From: Podospora pseudoanserina
Taxonomy: Eukaryota; Ascomycota; Sordariomycetes; Sordariales; Podosporaceae
Assembly: GCF_035222485.1 (NCBI RefSeq)
Contig: NC_085922.1
Coordinates: 1,255,001 to 1,319,000, forward strand
Length of the DNA: 64,000 nt
Direction of reading: 5' to 3'
Each line of letters begins with the position of its first letter. The first letter of the stretch is position 1. Both the position numbers and the translations under genes were made by a program. Under the pieces are notes generated by a model. It was not told the DNA's origin. It worked only from the letters and a program-made list of their open reading frames with translations, and ran no database searches. Positions 1-11,449 of this stretch are shown here, piece after piece.

Positions 1-260
1 AGGTTAGACAACAAAAGGTCGCCGTTGGAGTCGGAGCCTACGGCGCCGACCATGGAGACGTGGGCGGAGGGGGAGGAAAGGTCGCGGGGGCGTGAGAGCT
101 TGGCGCAGGCGACGGCTTGGTTGGAACCTTTGCCGCCTGGGGAGGTGAGGAAGGAGGTTGCGGTTAGGGTTTCGCCTGGGAGGGGGTGGTGCGGGACGTA
201 GGCTACTAGGTCGGTGTTGAGGGAGCCGAGGATTGTTATGTGGGGGATTTGGGAGGACAT
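1..260 (-). CDS. Ribokinase (PfkB carbohydrate kinase), N-terminal part, cut by window edge
   Basis: The reverse strand opens with ATG at 260 and stays open to base 1, giving 86 residues of the N-terminus. The sequence carries the ribokinase signature: a beta strand ending in GSLNTDL, then HPLPGETL, the glycine-rich sugar-binding motif GGKGSNQAVACAKL near residues 50-63, and MVGAVGSDSNGDLLL. Ribokinase phosphorylates D-ribose with ATP to ribose 5-phosphate in the cytosol and feeds the pentose phosphate pathway. The catalytic half (GAGD motif) lies outside the window, so completeness cannot be judged. The N-terminal motifs fit ribokinase better than adenosine kinase or fructokinase. Confidence 0.85.
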   Translation of the reverse strand, partial: MSSQIPHITILGSLNTDLVAYVPHHPLPGETLTATSFLTSPGGKGSNQAVACAKLSRPRDLSSPSAHVSMVGAVGSDSNGDLLLSN

Positions 261-1050
261 TTTGATGGTTTGGGGGCTTTTTTTTTTGGTCTGGGAGTTT
301 GATCAAGTTTGAAGGTGAGATTTGTGATGTTGGTGGTTGTTGGGGGTAAAAGTTACAAGTGAGTTGAATGATGATGGATGGAATGGATGATGAAAATAAG
401 TGGAGAGGTTTAAGGTGGGGTAAGGTCTTTTACACCTGCCTTGTGCAGTTAAGATGGTTGTTATCGGAGGGCGGCGAAAACCTTGATTTTTTCCTTCCCT
501 TGGAAAATAAGATTTGTTGACTCTCAAATATAGGACTTGAGATCTTGGAGATGGGCTCTGTCGAGTTGTAGGTGTAAAGCAGATAGCAGGAGGTTGGAAG
601 AGGGGCAGCTGTTTACATACTTGAAAATAAGTGGTCTGATACCCAAGAACACGCGGTCACCTGAACACTGCCTCAATACTCCAGCTCTCATGATCTTGTG
701 ACCAAATCCATCGGATGAGATAATGCCAACCATTCTATTAGAGGGACTTAATTTTAGACGCATTCGTGTTTGTTTTCGAAGCTGATGTTTGTCGACATGA
801 GACCATAACAGCGTTCTGATATTTGAATACACACTTCGATACCAGTTGTGACACGCATATCCTTCCAAGCGATTCTCACCACCAACGTAAATCTCAAGGC
901 GAAATCTGTTGAAGATTGAGATTCACACAATACTCATATGAGGTACTCTCCCACAAAATTCGCACCTTCCCATAGCCCAAAAAGCAAACAACATAACCGG
1001 CCATCATCATAACGACATCTCACCCACCCCTTCCCTCTCTTCTATGATGC
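261..1050. other. Intergenic: ribokinase upstream / GFA downstream
   Basis: This holds the promoter side of the ribokinase gene and the 3' side of the GFA gene. A 114-codon open frame on the reverse strand (524-868) has no family resemblance and no obvious splice partners. I see no RNA gene or repeat. Confidence 0.5.
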
Positions 1051-2163
1051 TCACGGATTCACATATTCCCCCCCTTCCCCCGCCCTCTTAGCCTGCCTCA
1101 CCCTCCCCCCCCGTCTCAACCCCTCCACATCCAACTCATCCTGATTCACCACCCTCAAATTAACCGGTCGAATATCCTTGAACCCCTCCCTAAACTTTCT
1201 CATCTCCTCTGAAACCTCCTCCCCTTCCTGGATAGGCACCGGCTCGACAACAACCAACACCCCGCAGTGTTTACACGATCCTTTGCGGACAATCTTTTGG
1301 TTGAATTCATACCAGGTGAGGTTTTCCCTCCCGGAAATGACAAGCTGGTCTTTTGTTGGGTAGGCCCAGACGTAGCCGCCCTGTTCGGAGGGCTGTCAGA
1401 TGGGTTGGCAAGGGGGGAACGGGGGGGACCTACACGGATACAATGGCTGCAGTTGCACTCTGCTAGCATGCCTTTGTAGGATTGGTTCTCGAAGGGGTGG
1501 TCGACTTTGAGGGCGGCGGTTACGGCGCCGCAGTGGCAGGAGCCGTGGTAGAGGGTTCCTTGGTTGTCTGAGATTGACTGAGGGGAGGGGAGAGGGCCGG
1601 GGTGGGTAGGGGGTGTGTACGGGGGTGGGTGGGCTGTGCTGTCAACGCTGGAAGGGGGTGTTAGTTGTTTGCGGGAGAGAAGGGGGAGAAAGGGGGCATA
1701 CTGTCGCTCTTGGAGGGCCCAGATGTCGAGGTTTTGGATGCAGCGGGCCTGTGTTGGATGGTGGTCAGTGAGGTAATGATGTAAAGAGAACGTTGGTGTA
1801 GAACGTACATTGATGCCCATGTTCATCGGGGGGTTGAAGAACTCGGATGTTCCGTAGGTTGCGGTGCCGCATTTGCTGCAGAACTACACAAGTCTGTTAG
1901 TTGAGCGACAGTGGTATATGATGATTGAGACTCACTTGATGCTTCCACTTCTTCTCCCCAAACTGATACTGCTTGATAGTCCCCCCATCCTTGACAATCT
2001 TCAGCTCAACCCCCGGAGTAATAGCAAAATACCCCTTCTTGTAGCAAATACTGCAGTTGCAAATCACACCTGACTTGATCTCGGGGGCTTCAAACTCAAA
2101 GACAAAGGCACGGCAGTGGCAGTTGCCACGGTATTTCTTGATTTGCTGTTCCGAGTCCGCCAT
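1051..2163 (-). CDS. Two-domain GFA / CENP-V-type zinc protein
   Basis: Five exons: complement(join(1051..1380,1434..1647,1702..1748,1809..1883,1936..2163)), 297 codons plus stop, all in phase. Two tandem glutathione-dependent formaldehyde-activating (GFA/CENP-V) folds are visible. Domain 1 has C15-H-C17, C35-N-C37-S-I-C40 and C78-S-K-C81. Domain 2 has C154-H-C156, C181-N-C183-S-H-C186 and C224-K-H-C227. These are the repeated CxC, CxxC zinc sites of the family. Bacterial Gfa was proposed to help glutathione trap formaldehyde; the role of fungal two-domain proteins is not established, so no reaction is assigned. Intron 3 (gtatgc...ctaac...ccag) is supported by its branch site and by keeping the frame. 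The C-terminus is basic and low in complexity. The gene is divergent from EGT1 across a long interval. Confidence 0.85.
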
Positions 2164-5045
2164 TTTGTTCAGTTTCGGAGGTTGATAGTCAGGATTGAAG
2201 TTGTGAGATTCTTGACTACCTAGGTAGGTAAACCGGAAGCTGCCATCAAATACTTGGCTGCCTTGCCCTTTGTGAACCAACATCCATCCCACACGAGCAC
2301 ACGTAACCACCGGGCCAACTTTGACCCCGATTATCTGTTACAGCGTTCCATCAGACACCAGTAAGGTACATAATATTCTTGACTTCGGACTTCGGACTCG
2401 AATCCTTTCCTCCCCACTGGGATTCATTGGAGGGGCTTGGCACGCTTCTGTCGTGTCGAGAGTACCCCGCGGCGCGAGAGTGTACGCGGTGTCAGGTGAC
2501 CTAGGTATCGTAGGGTAGAGAGTTGAAGAGGGAAGAGAACAATCGACAGCCACGACATCGCCAACGGTCTGTCTCACTCCCCGCCCTTTCTTCTCCAGCA
2601 TCAACGATTTGTTGGGACAGCATCGCAATGATCACTTGACCACTTTTACCCCAGAAAATACTTCCTCAAAAAAAGAAAAAAATAAAAAAAAAAAAAAGAA
2701 AGCACGACAGGCGGTGAGGAAAAAACCCATATCCTCGGGTCCCAAGAGATGACATATGTCCTCCCCCCCCCGAGTCGGTGTGCCCCCATGCCGGATCGCG
2801 CTCGGCCCCTCGCACCGGGAATGAAAGCTTCACCCAAGCATCGGATAAGGCTATGCCGCATTTTCTAGATGCCGGCGCGAAAAGAAGAACAAGCAGTGGC
2901 CACATGACCATGTGAAGATCCTCTTGAGATCGATAAATCATATCAATGTAGTGGGCTAGATTTCCGTCCTACCGGCAGTCGAAAACTTAAGCATCAGCTG
3001 ATCGTGGTACGGATTACGAGAGAGATGAGACTCTACGAACCCGTCAGCTGGGGTTACCTTTGTTGCACTACTTTTCTTCCGAGAGAGGATGTCAACAATA
3101 AGGAACTTTTTGCCAGGGCGACGAGGGTGCTGCAAGGCACTACTAGACGGATCGACACTCGACATCGGCTTTGTGTCGTCCAGGTACAGAATGGCTGTCC
3201 GGCAGGCAGATCGACAAACTTGACGACATGTTGGTTTCTGGAGACGAGACCAGCTACAGTAGATAGCCGTCGGCAAGCGAACTCTTGCCGATGACTGGTG
3301 TTGAATGTTGATAGACCAGGTTCCCCGCACCAAACGAATCCCGAGCTGTTCGTCCGGTGGATGTTGCTGCTGTGGTCGGCATGCAGCGTGCCTTTTTGGT
3401 GTGTGGTCCGGCGGGCCCGGCGTTGTCTGGGCGTGGGGTGGCCCCGGGAGTCTGGGGCAGGGGAGAGGGAGGCTGGTCACCGTTCCGGACCATTGCGGGT
3501 CGGGTGGAAGGCCGACAAATCAGAGCCTAGTCCGGCTTGGCCCGATTGTCGATTCGCGAATGGGACTGTTGCTGATGGGGGATGGGGATGACGTCGACGA
3601 TTGGTCATTGTTGTCTTTTCTCTCGCTGGATTGTTTCAAATTTGCCCCGTCGTAAGGACGAAAAGAAAACACGGAAATTTTCGCGTCGAGAAAGGGAACC
3701 TCGTCGAGATGCTTGCTGCAAGGACTCTATGACCTTGTTATGTCTGATGTGATCGACGGCGTTGTGACCCCTTTTGCTCCATCGGGCTTCAACGAGCCCA
3801 TGCATCTCCATGTTGGCTGTACCCTTCTCAGCAAAAAGATGCGAGTACTTAGCAGAAGGACCTCGAGATCGTTCAACTCCAGCTGCTACCGGACGCAAGC
3901 TGCGAGCTGCGAGCTGTGATGCGTTGTATAAGGCGGGGTTTGCCGATGGTGGTGAGGGGTAACGACGGGGTTCATCGTGGCGTGTGGCTCTCTGTCTACA
4001 TCGTCATATTCCTTCCCTCGCAACATCTGAGATGAGATGAGATGAGATGTAATGAGGATGTGGCCTCATCACCCGTTCCTCCATTGGGACATATCCGTGT
4101 CTTTTCCGCTACAGGTACCCGAGACAGAGGCAAAGAGAAGAGAAGTTGTAAGGTAGAGTCAAGATGACGAGTGCTCTGCGGGTCCATCGCTGCTCTCCAA
4201 TCCACACTTGGCTGTGCCTGTCAAGCTGATCGTTCGTTCCTACCAAGCTTGGCATGGAAGAAAACATGGAATTTCCAGAGCACTAATTCAACTTTGTACC
4301 TTGTCTTGTTGACCGCCCGCCCTGAGAGTGAGACATCTCGTCCCGTCTCCCGCCTGTCACTTGCTTGGACGATGGCCATGTTCCCCGGATTTTCATCTGC
4401 TGTACATACACGCACCCGCCCCCGCCCGTTGCCCGCTCCCATGGCAAGAAGGCGGCATTCGGTCAGGAACACGACATATGCACGAGAAGAAGACGCTAAC
4501 CTCTGCTCCAGTCGCCCGGCGTGGGGCCCGCAACACCATCTGTCTTGTGATTTGTCCCTTGCATCACCAACTCCCACGTTCCCCAGAATGAGGCGGTGCC
4601 CGGCCTGCATTCCATGACAAAAAGATTCCGTCTTGAGCCCTCCCGACAGAGGCAACATTCCTTCTGGAATCCAAAGTACGAGCTATAGGAACAGGTACAT
4701 ACATGGGACATAACAAGAGTCAGGCGAACTAGCGAACTAGCGGCCGGCTAGCACCCGCCAGTCCCGGCACCTCTTTCCCATCCATACAGACTCGAACAGA
4801 ACCTTTTTCATGGTGTCCACTTGACGCTCTGATTGGCAATGGAAGGGCCGATCCACCAGGGACGCTTCTTGCTGTCCACCCTTCTGGGGTCATCTTGGTC
4901 ATGAGTCCCGCCCTGGTCACGCTACATGCGGTGTTCTGCCCCTTGATATTTTTAACCTCTATACTCCCCAGGTACCTACCTCACTTTCCAAGATGACTAT
5001 AAGGTAGCGTTTTCTTGGATAGGTTCGGCGGTAACCCGTACAGCT

Positions 5046-5067
5046 TACCTACCTACCTACCTACCTC
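5046..5067. repeat. TACC tetranucleotide repeat
   Basis: Five tandem TACC units about 200 bases upstream of the EGT1 start. The same tetramer recurs singly or in pairs in several other intergenic stretches of this window. Confidence 0.9.
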
Positions 5068-5168
5068 CCCGTACCTTCCTCACTCCCCCCCCCCTTGCGA
5101 GCCGCCAAGCTAGATCCCGTTCTTTGTTCGGCGACCCGGTATCTGGATCGTAATACACCATCCTCTCT

Positions 5169-5176
5169 TATATAAG
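5169..5176 (+). promoter_or_regulatory. Putative TATA box of EGT1
   Basis: TATATAAG lies 85 bases upstream of the chosen EGT1 initiator ATG, in a CT-rich leader. The spacing suits a short 5' UTR. This is pattern only, without transcript evidence. Confidence 0.5.
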
Positions 5177-5260
5177 TACCTTTATTCCAGTTCCCTCTGG
5201 CGCCAATCCGGCGTCGATTGTTTGGCAACATCACACCATCACACAGTTCAGTTCTCCACG

Positions 5261-6810
5261 ATGCCTAGTAGTGCTCCAGATTTGACCGTCATGGCGTACG
5301 GTGCACTTGCTAGCCTCAAGGCCGCCGCTGCTGCCAAGGATAAGACAAAACCCAAGCTGTTCAGTCATCCCAAGGTTGACATCATTGATATCCGCCGTGT
5401 CGAGGTCGAGACAAACCTCAAGGCCGACATTGTCTCCCAGTTCTGTCCAAAGGAAGGGCCCAGAAAGCTTCCCACACTGCTCTTGTACGACGAGAGAGGG
5501 TTGCAGTTGTTTGAGAAGGCATGTCTTTTCCGTTAAGTCGTCGGGAGTGAAGGGCGAGCGAAGTTGCTGACAGAATTCCAGATTACGTATTTGGAGGAGT
5601 ACTACCTGACCAACGATGAGATTCAAGTGCTCGAGTCGTCGGCCAAAGAGATTGCCGGCAGCATTCCTTCAGGGTCTATGGTTATCGAACTCGGCAGTGG
5701 GTGAGTCCAATGGCAGCGCGGTTTTGTTGTGGGGGGTGTTGTTATGCTGACCTTTGGTCTCAAAGAAACCTTCGAAAAGTGAATCTGCTTCTGCAAGCTT
5801 TCGAGGACGCCGGCAAGAGCATTGACTACTACGCTTTGGATCTCTCCAAGCAAGAGCTCGAGCGTACCCTTGCCCAGCTTCCCGCATATCAGCATGTCCG
5901 AGCTCATGGTCTGTTTGGGACGTACGACGATGGGCGGGAGTGGCTCAAGGACCCATCCAATATTTCAAGAAGGAAGTGCATAATGAGTCTTGGGTCAAGC
6001 ATTGGTGAGTGTCCCTCCCATTCGTGCCCGACTTGAGAGCAGCAGGAAGAACCTGAACCTAACGCAACTCCGCCAGGGAATTTCGAGCGAAGTGCGGCCG
6101 CCTCGTTTCTCAAGTCGTTCTCCGATGTCCTCAGCCATGGTGACACCATGCTGATTGGGCTGGATGCTTGCAACGACCCGGCCAAAGTCTAGTAGGTTCC
6201 ATCCAGTTCCCCCTTCGTGCAGATTCGATTTCAAGGTTCGCTGACCGGCATACCTGAACAGCCACGCCTACAATGGTATGTCCTACCGCACGCACTCTGC
6301 ACTGTGATTATTACGCTGACTTGTAGTTTTGTGGGATCACACACAGACAAGGAGGGCATCACCCATGAGTACGTCATGCTCACCACCCGCCCCTTTTTTG
6401 ACAAGCTGCATATATGAAGGGAACTTGAGCAACTGACGGGCGACCTAGGTTCATTCTGAATGGTCTTCGCCATGCCAACAGGGTCCTTGGACAGGCTGCC
6501 TTCCACGAAAGGGACTGGAGGGTGATTGGTGAATATGTCCATGACGCCGAGGGAGGGCGCCATCAAGCCTTCTACTCACCGGTACGTGACACGACCGTTT
6601 TTGGCCAAGTCATCCGGCCCCACGAGCGAGTCCAGGTCGAGGAGAGCCTGAAGTGGTCTCCGGAGGAGACACGGAAGATGTGGGACCTGGCCGGTATGAC
6701 CGAGATGGGGAAGTGGATGCACGGCACAGAATATGGTGAGCAACCTGCCTTCCCTTTCACATACATTACCTATATCCCTGTTTTCCGGCGGCAACTGGGC
6801 TCTGCGCGGT

Positions 6811-6845
<35 letters not shown>

Positions 6846-8765
6846 ACAGGCCGGTCAACGATGATTTTACCCAAGCTTTACCCCACGTTTTTACCTTTTG
6901 ACACGTGGGACCAGTCGTACGATTTGCTTCTGCGCCGTGAAACACATCTCGATTGTGTGTGCCCTTTGCTGCGGGAAGAGGTCGTCCCCACTGGCCACCA
7001 TGGTCTACCGATGGGTGTGTGTTGGGCTGCGGGGTCAACGGCCAGCCAAGGACCCAGGCTGTTAACATAGTCTTATTTCACTTGGAGAGAGACGGAGACA
7101 GAGAGAGCAAGAATGACTAACAGCAGCAATATGCAGGCCTTCATCTACTCACCAAGTCAAAGTTGTCATTCAGCCTGATTCCTTCCGTCTACGCCCGCAG
7201 CGCCCTTCCCACCATATCGGACTGGGAGGCGGTTTGGGCGGCATGGGATGTTGTCACACGTGAGATGCTGCCGCACGAGGAGCTGCTCGAGAAGCCCATC
7301 AAGCTCCGCAACGCCTGCATCTTCTACCTCGGCCACATCCCCACCTTCCTCGACATCCAGTTGAGCAAGACGACCAAGGAGCCGCTGACGGAACCGGAAA
7401 CGTACTCGCTGATTTTTGAGAGAGGGATCGACCCTGATGTCGACAACCCCGAGTTGTGCCATGCCCACTCGGAAATACCTGACGAATGGCCCTCGGTGGA
7501 GGACGTCCTGGCCTATCAAAACCGGGTGCGAGCTCGCGTACAGAGCATGTATGCAAGCGGTGCCGAAAGCATCCCGCGGCATGTGGGTCGGGCGGTTTGG
7601 GTGGGCTTCGAGCATGAGCTCATGCACCTGGAGACGCTGCTGTACATGATGCTGCAGAGCGACAGGACGCTGCCGCCGTCGCACGTGCCGGCGCCGGACT
7701 GGGAGAAGCTGGCGGCCAGGGCGAGGGGGGAGGGGGTGGTGAATGAATGGTTTGATATTCCGGAGCAGGAGATCACCATCGGGTTGGATGATCCAGAGGA
7801 CGGGACGGACATTGATAATGTGTATGGCTGGTAGGTTTTTTTCCTCCTTCATCAACATGATCATCACTAACAAAAACAGGGACAACGAAAAGCCTGTCCG
7901 CCGGGTAAAAGTCCACTCCTTCCAAGCCCAAGGCCGCCCCATCACCAACGAAGAATACGCCCAATACCTCTACAACACCTCGAGCAACAAACTCCCCGCC
8001 TCATGGGTGGAAATCCCCCCATCCAACCACACCAACGGAACCACCCCCCCCCTCCCAGAATCCTTCCTCCACAACAAAGCAGTCCGCACCGTCTACGGCC
8101 CCGTCCCCCTCTCCCTCGCCCTCGACTGGCCAGTCTTTGCGTCATACGACGAACTCTCCTCCTGCGCCACCTACATGGGCGGACGCATCCCCACCTTTTT
8201 CGAAACCCGCAGCATCTATCAATACGCAGAAGAGCTCAAGAAGAAGAAGGACGTGGAAAACCAACTCGGAAAGACAGTCCCCGCCGTGAATGGTCACCTC
8301 TGCAACAACGGGGTGGAGATTTCTCCCCCTGCTACCCCCACTACGACGACTGCTTCTTCTGATGCTGGTGGGGAGGTTGATTTGTTTATTGACCTTTCAG
8401 ACGCAAATGTCGGCTTGCACAACTGGCATCCTGTACCCGTGACGGGGAAGGGGAATAAACTGGCTGGGCAGGCGGAGATGGGCGGTGTGTGGGAGTGGAC
8501 TAGTTCTGTGCTGGAGGAGTGGGAGGGGTTTGAGGCGATGGGGTTGTATCCAGGGTATACGGCTGATTTTTTTGACGGGAAGCATAATGTTGTTCTTGGG
8601 GGGAGCTGGGCAACGCACCCGAGGATTGCGGGGAGGAGGAGTTTGTGAGTTTTTTTTTCTTTTTCTCCCATGTTGAACGAGGGGCTAACGAGGAGCAGTG
8701 TCAATTGGTACCAGAGAAACTACCCTTATGCTTGGGTAGGGGCGAGGTTGGTGAGGGATATCTAA
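5261..8765 (+). CDS. EGT1: Ergothioneine biosynthesis protein Egt1 (methyltransferase + sulfoxide synthase fusion)
   Basis: Ten exons: join(5261..5518,5582..5700,5766..6004,6077..6191,6262..6275,6347..6368,6449..6735,7137..7830,7880..8644,8699..8765), 859 residues. Egt1 trimethylates histidine to hercynine and then couples it to cysteine with O2 to give hercynylcysteine sulfoxide, the precursor of the antioxidant ergothioneine. Residues about 40-350 form the EgtD-like SAM methyltransferase (LLYDERGLQLFE, then VIELGSGNLRK near 120-130, ALDLS, GTYDDG). The DinB-like iron site HELMHLE supplies H511, H515 and E517 (HX3HXE). Residues about 570-859 form the FGE-type domain, with GVWEWTSS, VVLGGSWATHPR and the RSFVNWYQRNYPYAW end. 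Length and order match fungal Egt1. The first intron is GC-AG, exons 5 and 6 are only 14 and 22 bases, and intron 7 is about 400 bases with a CT repeat. Confidence 0.96.
6814..6844. repeat. CT dinucleotide repeat inside EGT1 intron 7
   Basis: About 14 tandem TC units lie in the unusually long seventh intron of EGT1. They do not affect the reading frame. Confidence 0.9.
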
Positions 8766-9648
8766 GTCTGGATGCTCTCTCAGTTTCAGACTTGTGATAT
8801 CTCTTCTGTCTCACCCTTTCCAGCATTCTATGGTCGGGGGATTCTTTTCTCATCTATTTATCGACGTCACTCTTTCTTCTTACGGTTGTCGGAAAACCCA
8901 AAAGAGAAACGAGAATTTGGAAAAGCGCGGTCGTTTTTCACCCACATACAAAAGCCAGAAAACACGAGGCACTTTTTTCATTTTGTGATGCCGCCTCCGG
9001 GGGCTGTTTAATAGTATTTTTATTTTATTACTATAGCTCTCTCTTTTAAGGAATGGTATTGGGTTTCTGGTATGGGGTTTTGGATCATCAGATCGTTTCA
9101 GGTACTAAGGTAGTCGAGTTGTCTTGCTGTAGGACATTATGATTGAGTTCTCTCTCTGTTCTAACTGCATCTCCTAATAATGGAGAAGCAGTGGGATGGG
9201 ACTGACCCTCAAAGTGCGAGAGAAGAGCCGTCTTCCTTCACAATATCATTTAAACATCATATATTTGGATTTGACGCTCTGCCTTAAATGTCATCCACCC
9301 TTACCCATCAACCTTGCTTCTACCGAATAGAAAAAAAAGAAGAAAAAATTGTTTGATACATAAACTCCAACGCTGCCAAAAAAGATGAACCAAACGCCTG
9401 TTTTTCAAATCTCTCCATTGAGATTTATTTATATCATCCACCCATTCGTCATCCTTCTTGATGTCTCCCTTCTCCCCTTCTCTTCCTTCTCAAGCCCTTC
9501 TCCCCTCTCACCCCCAGAACCGCACTCACAAACCCCCTAAGCCTTCCCACCTTCACCCTCCGCCTTCTTCCCCGCACTCATCTTCTGCCTGTTTTTGTTT
9601 CCCCATCATTAGCCCCCACCACCCCCTCAACCATCAGGACCAGAAAAC
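8766..9648. other. 3' UTR region between convergent EGT1 and kinase genes
   Basis: AT-richer DNA with TTTTATTTTATTA-like stretches near 9011-9030, which could serve as polyadenylation signals on either strand. No coding-like frame or RNA gene is recognised. Confidence 0.5.
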
Positions 9649-11109
9649 TTACTCAATCCTCCCCACCCCCTTCAACCTCAAATACACATCCGTCCCCCAC
9701 CCATGCAAACTCTGCACCTTGATCCCGCCCCCAAAATACTCGGCATACGCCCTGCTCAACGGCAGCCCATACCCCAGCCCAGCAATTGAGCTCCCCCCGC
9801 TGCTCGCCGCCGAGATCACGCTCAGCGCGTCATCGCTCCATGCCCCAGGGGGATCGTCCTCATTCTCCGAAAAGGTGGTGAAGCTGTAAGACCAAATGTG
9901 CGGCAGCACCTCTGGGCCGATACCACCTCCCCGATCCCGGATTCTGATCGTCACCCCGGGGGCATTGTCGTCAAGGGGCTGGATATGGTCTTTGTTGAAC
10001 GCCCCCAAAGAGACAGACGGTGGGGAGAGCGTGATGGGTGTTGTGACGGACGAAGGTGGCTCGGGAGCTATGGTGATCTCCACCGGGGATTTACTCTGAC
10101 CGTTTTCGACTGTGGCCCGGAAAGCGTTCTTGAGGAGCTCGGTGATGATGTACTCTAGGTGCGTGGGGACAAAGGCAAAGGTTGTCTCGGGGCTGCCGTT
10201 GATGAACCATTCTGGTCTCACCCCATAATTGAGCTCGCAGATGTCGGCGACAAAACTACCGCACGAGTCAACTGTTGATGCCGGACGGAGGGCCGTGTCA
10301 ATGACCCCGATGTACCCCGGGGTTTCAGGGCATGGTGTAGGGGAAGAGGCTGGGTCAAAGTGCGGGCTGGAGGAATAATGCAAGGCGATGTGCTGCTCGG
10401 CTACCAACCTGGTCCCGATACGGGCGCGGAGGTGCTGGTCGAGGAAGCGGGTTACCTCGCCGGGGGAGATGTATTTCCTGCACTCCAAGAACCCCCGGGC
10501 GAGAATGGGAATGGTGTCGGTGTGGGTTTGGACTAGCTCGGCGAGGACTTCAGTGAAGCGGATTTCGTCTTCGAGGTTAGAGATTGTGCGGCCTTGCCAG
10601 GGGAGGAGGGTGGAGAGTGAGTGTTGGTAGTTGTTGTAGATTTTGCGGATGTTGGGGTTGGACACCACGATATAGGGGAGGTTGCGGAGGGCCTGGATCC
10701 TATGAGCTAGTCGAATAGGGAGGAGGGAGAGGGTGAAGCGCGCCGAGGAGAGGAGGGCTTCGGCGCTGAGGGGTGGTCGGCCATGTCTTTAGGAGAAAAG
10801 GTGTTAGACTCTGTGGTGTGATTGGAGCCATCGTGTTGGAAGGGGTAGGAAGACAAACTTGACCAAGTCTGCCAGACTCAATCGATGTAGGGGCTGTTTA
10901 GCTAGCCACGGGACAGCATCGTCGGTCTCGGAATAAGTGACGTGATGGTGGTGGTGACTCGGAGGTCGGTGGTGGTGGGCAACGGGGGCTTCCTTATTAG
11001 GGTTCTGTGATGTCGATGACGCCCTTCGCGCCAGGTGTCGTCCTTTGACAAGTCCTGGGACAATACGGGAGGGCGTCGACAACCGTATCAACCTCGCCGT
11101 GGGGCCCAT
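9649..11109 (-). CDS. Mitochondrial protein kinase of the PDK/BCKDK family
   Basis: Two exons: complement(join(9649..10786,10859..11109)), 462 residues. This GHKL-fold mitochondrial serine kinase family phosphorylates and inactivates the pyruvate or branched-chain keto-acid dehydrogenase E1 alpha subunit. The basic, hydroxylated N-terminus (about 30 residues, ending near LARRASS) looks like a matrix targeting peptide, followed by a His-rich linker. The four-helix domain spans roughly residues 80-250. The ATP site shows the N-box ELLKNAFRATVE, the G1 box DRGGGI, the F-box-like WSYSFTTF and the G2 box GLGYGLPLSRAYAEYFGG. Substrate (PDH or BCKDH) cannot be decided by eye, so no symbol is given. 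The ATG at 11109 was preferred to an upstream in-frame ATG at 11220 because it directly precedes the targeting-like sequence. Confidence 0.92.
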
Positions 11110-11449
11110 ATTATCAAAGTGCTGATGTGTAGTTGAAGCTGTGTCAAAGCTGAGTAAAAGAATGGAACGCGGCACGATTAAATTGAAACTGTGCGAGTAC
11201 AAGTTGCTAAATGCTATCAAAAGTGAGGGAGCAAGCTGGAGATGGTAAGATTAAATACATCAATAACACTGTCCAACATGAACACTGGAAAGAGAGAATG
11301 ACTGTCAATTGCTAGCTAGCGCTCGTCATAACGACCACGAACCCTCGATATCGATAAGCCGCTGGACAGGGATTATCTGCCCCGCTGTCACAGCACACGC
11401 TGCCCCGCACCTCACTAGATCCCGCTCCCGGACGGCTGGCCTGAGCTCC
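11110..11449. other. Short interval between kinase and PBI2 genes
   Basis: Contains the 5' leader of the kinase gene and the 3' end of the proteinase inhibitor transcript. I see nothing else in it. Confidence 0.5.

Larger units (their letters stand above)
2164..5260. other. 3.1 kb gene-free divergent interval (GFA / EGT1 promoters)
   Basis: No open frame here resembles a protein; the best (2956-3480, reverse) has random composition. Visible landmarks are a CCTAGG-centred ACTACCTAGGTAGGTAA at 2215-2231, a poly-A/T patch near 2668-2700, a GAGAT repeat near 4029-4048, a TACC repeat just before EGT1, and a TATATAAG box 85 bases before the EGT1 ATG. The interval is probably shared regulatory DNA for the two divergent genes. 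Confidence 0.5.

Noticed and set aside
524-868. 114-codon reverse frame near the left edge
   Set aside because: No family resemblance, no plausible partner exons; likely chance.
2956-3480. 174-codon reverse frame in the EGT1 upstream interval
   Set aside because: Random composition (Pro/Arg/Ser-rich), no domain, and overlapping forward frames of equal length.
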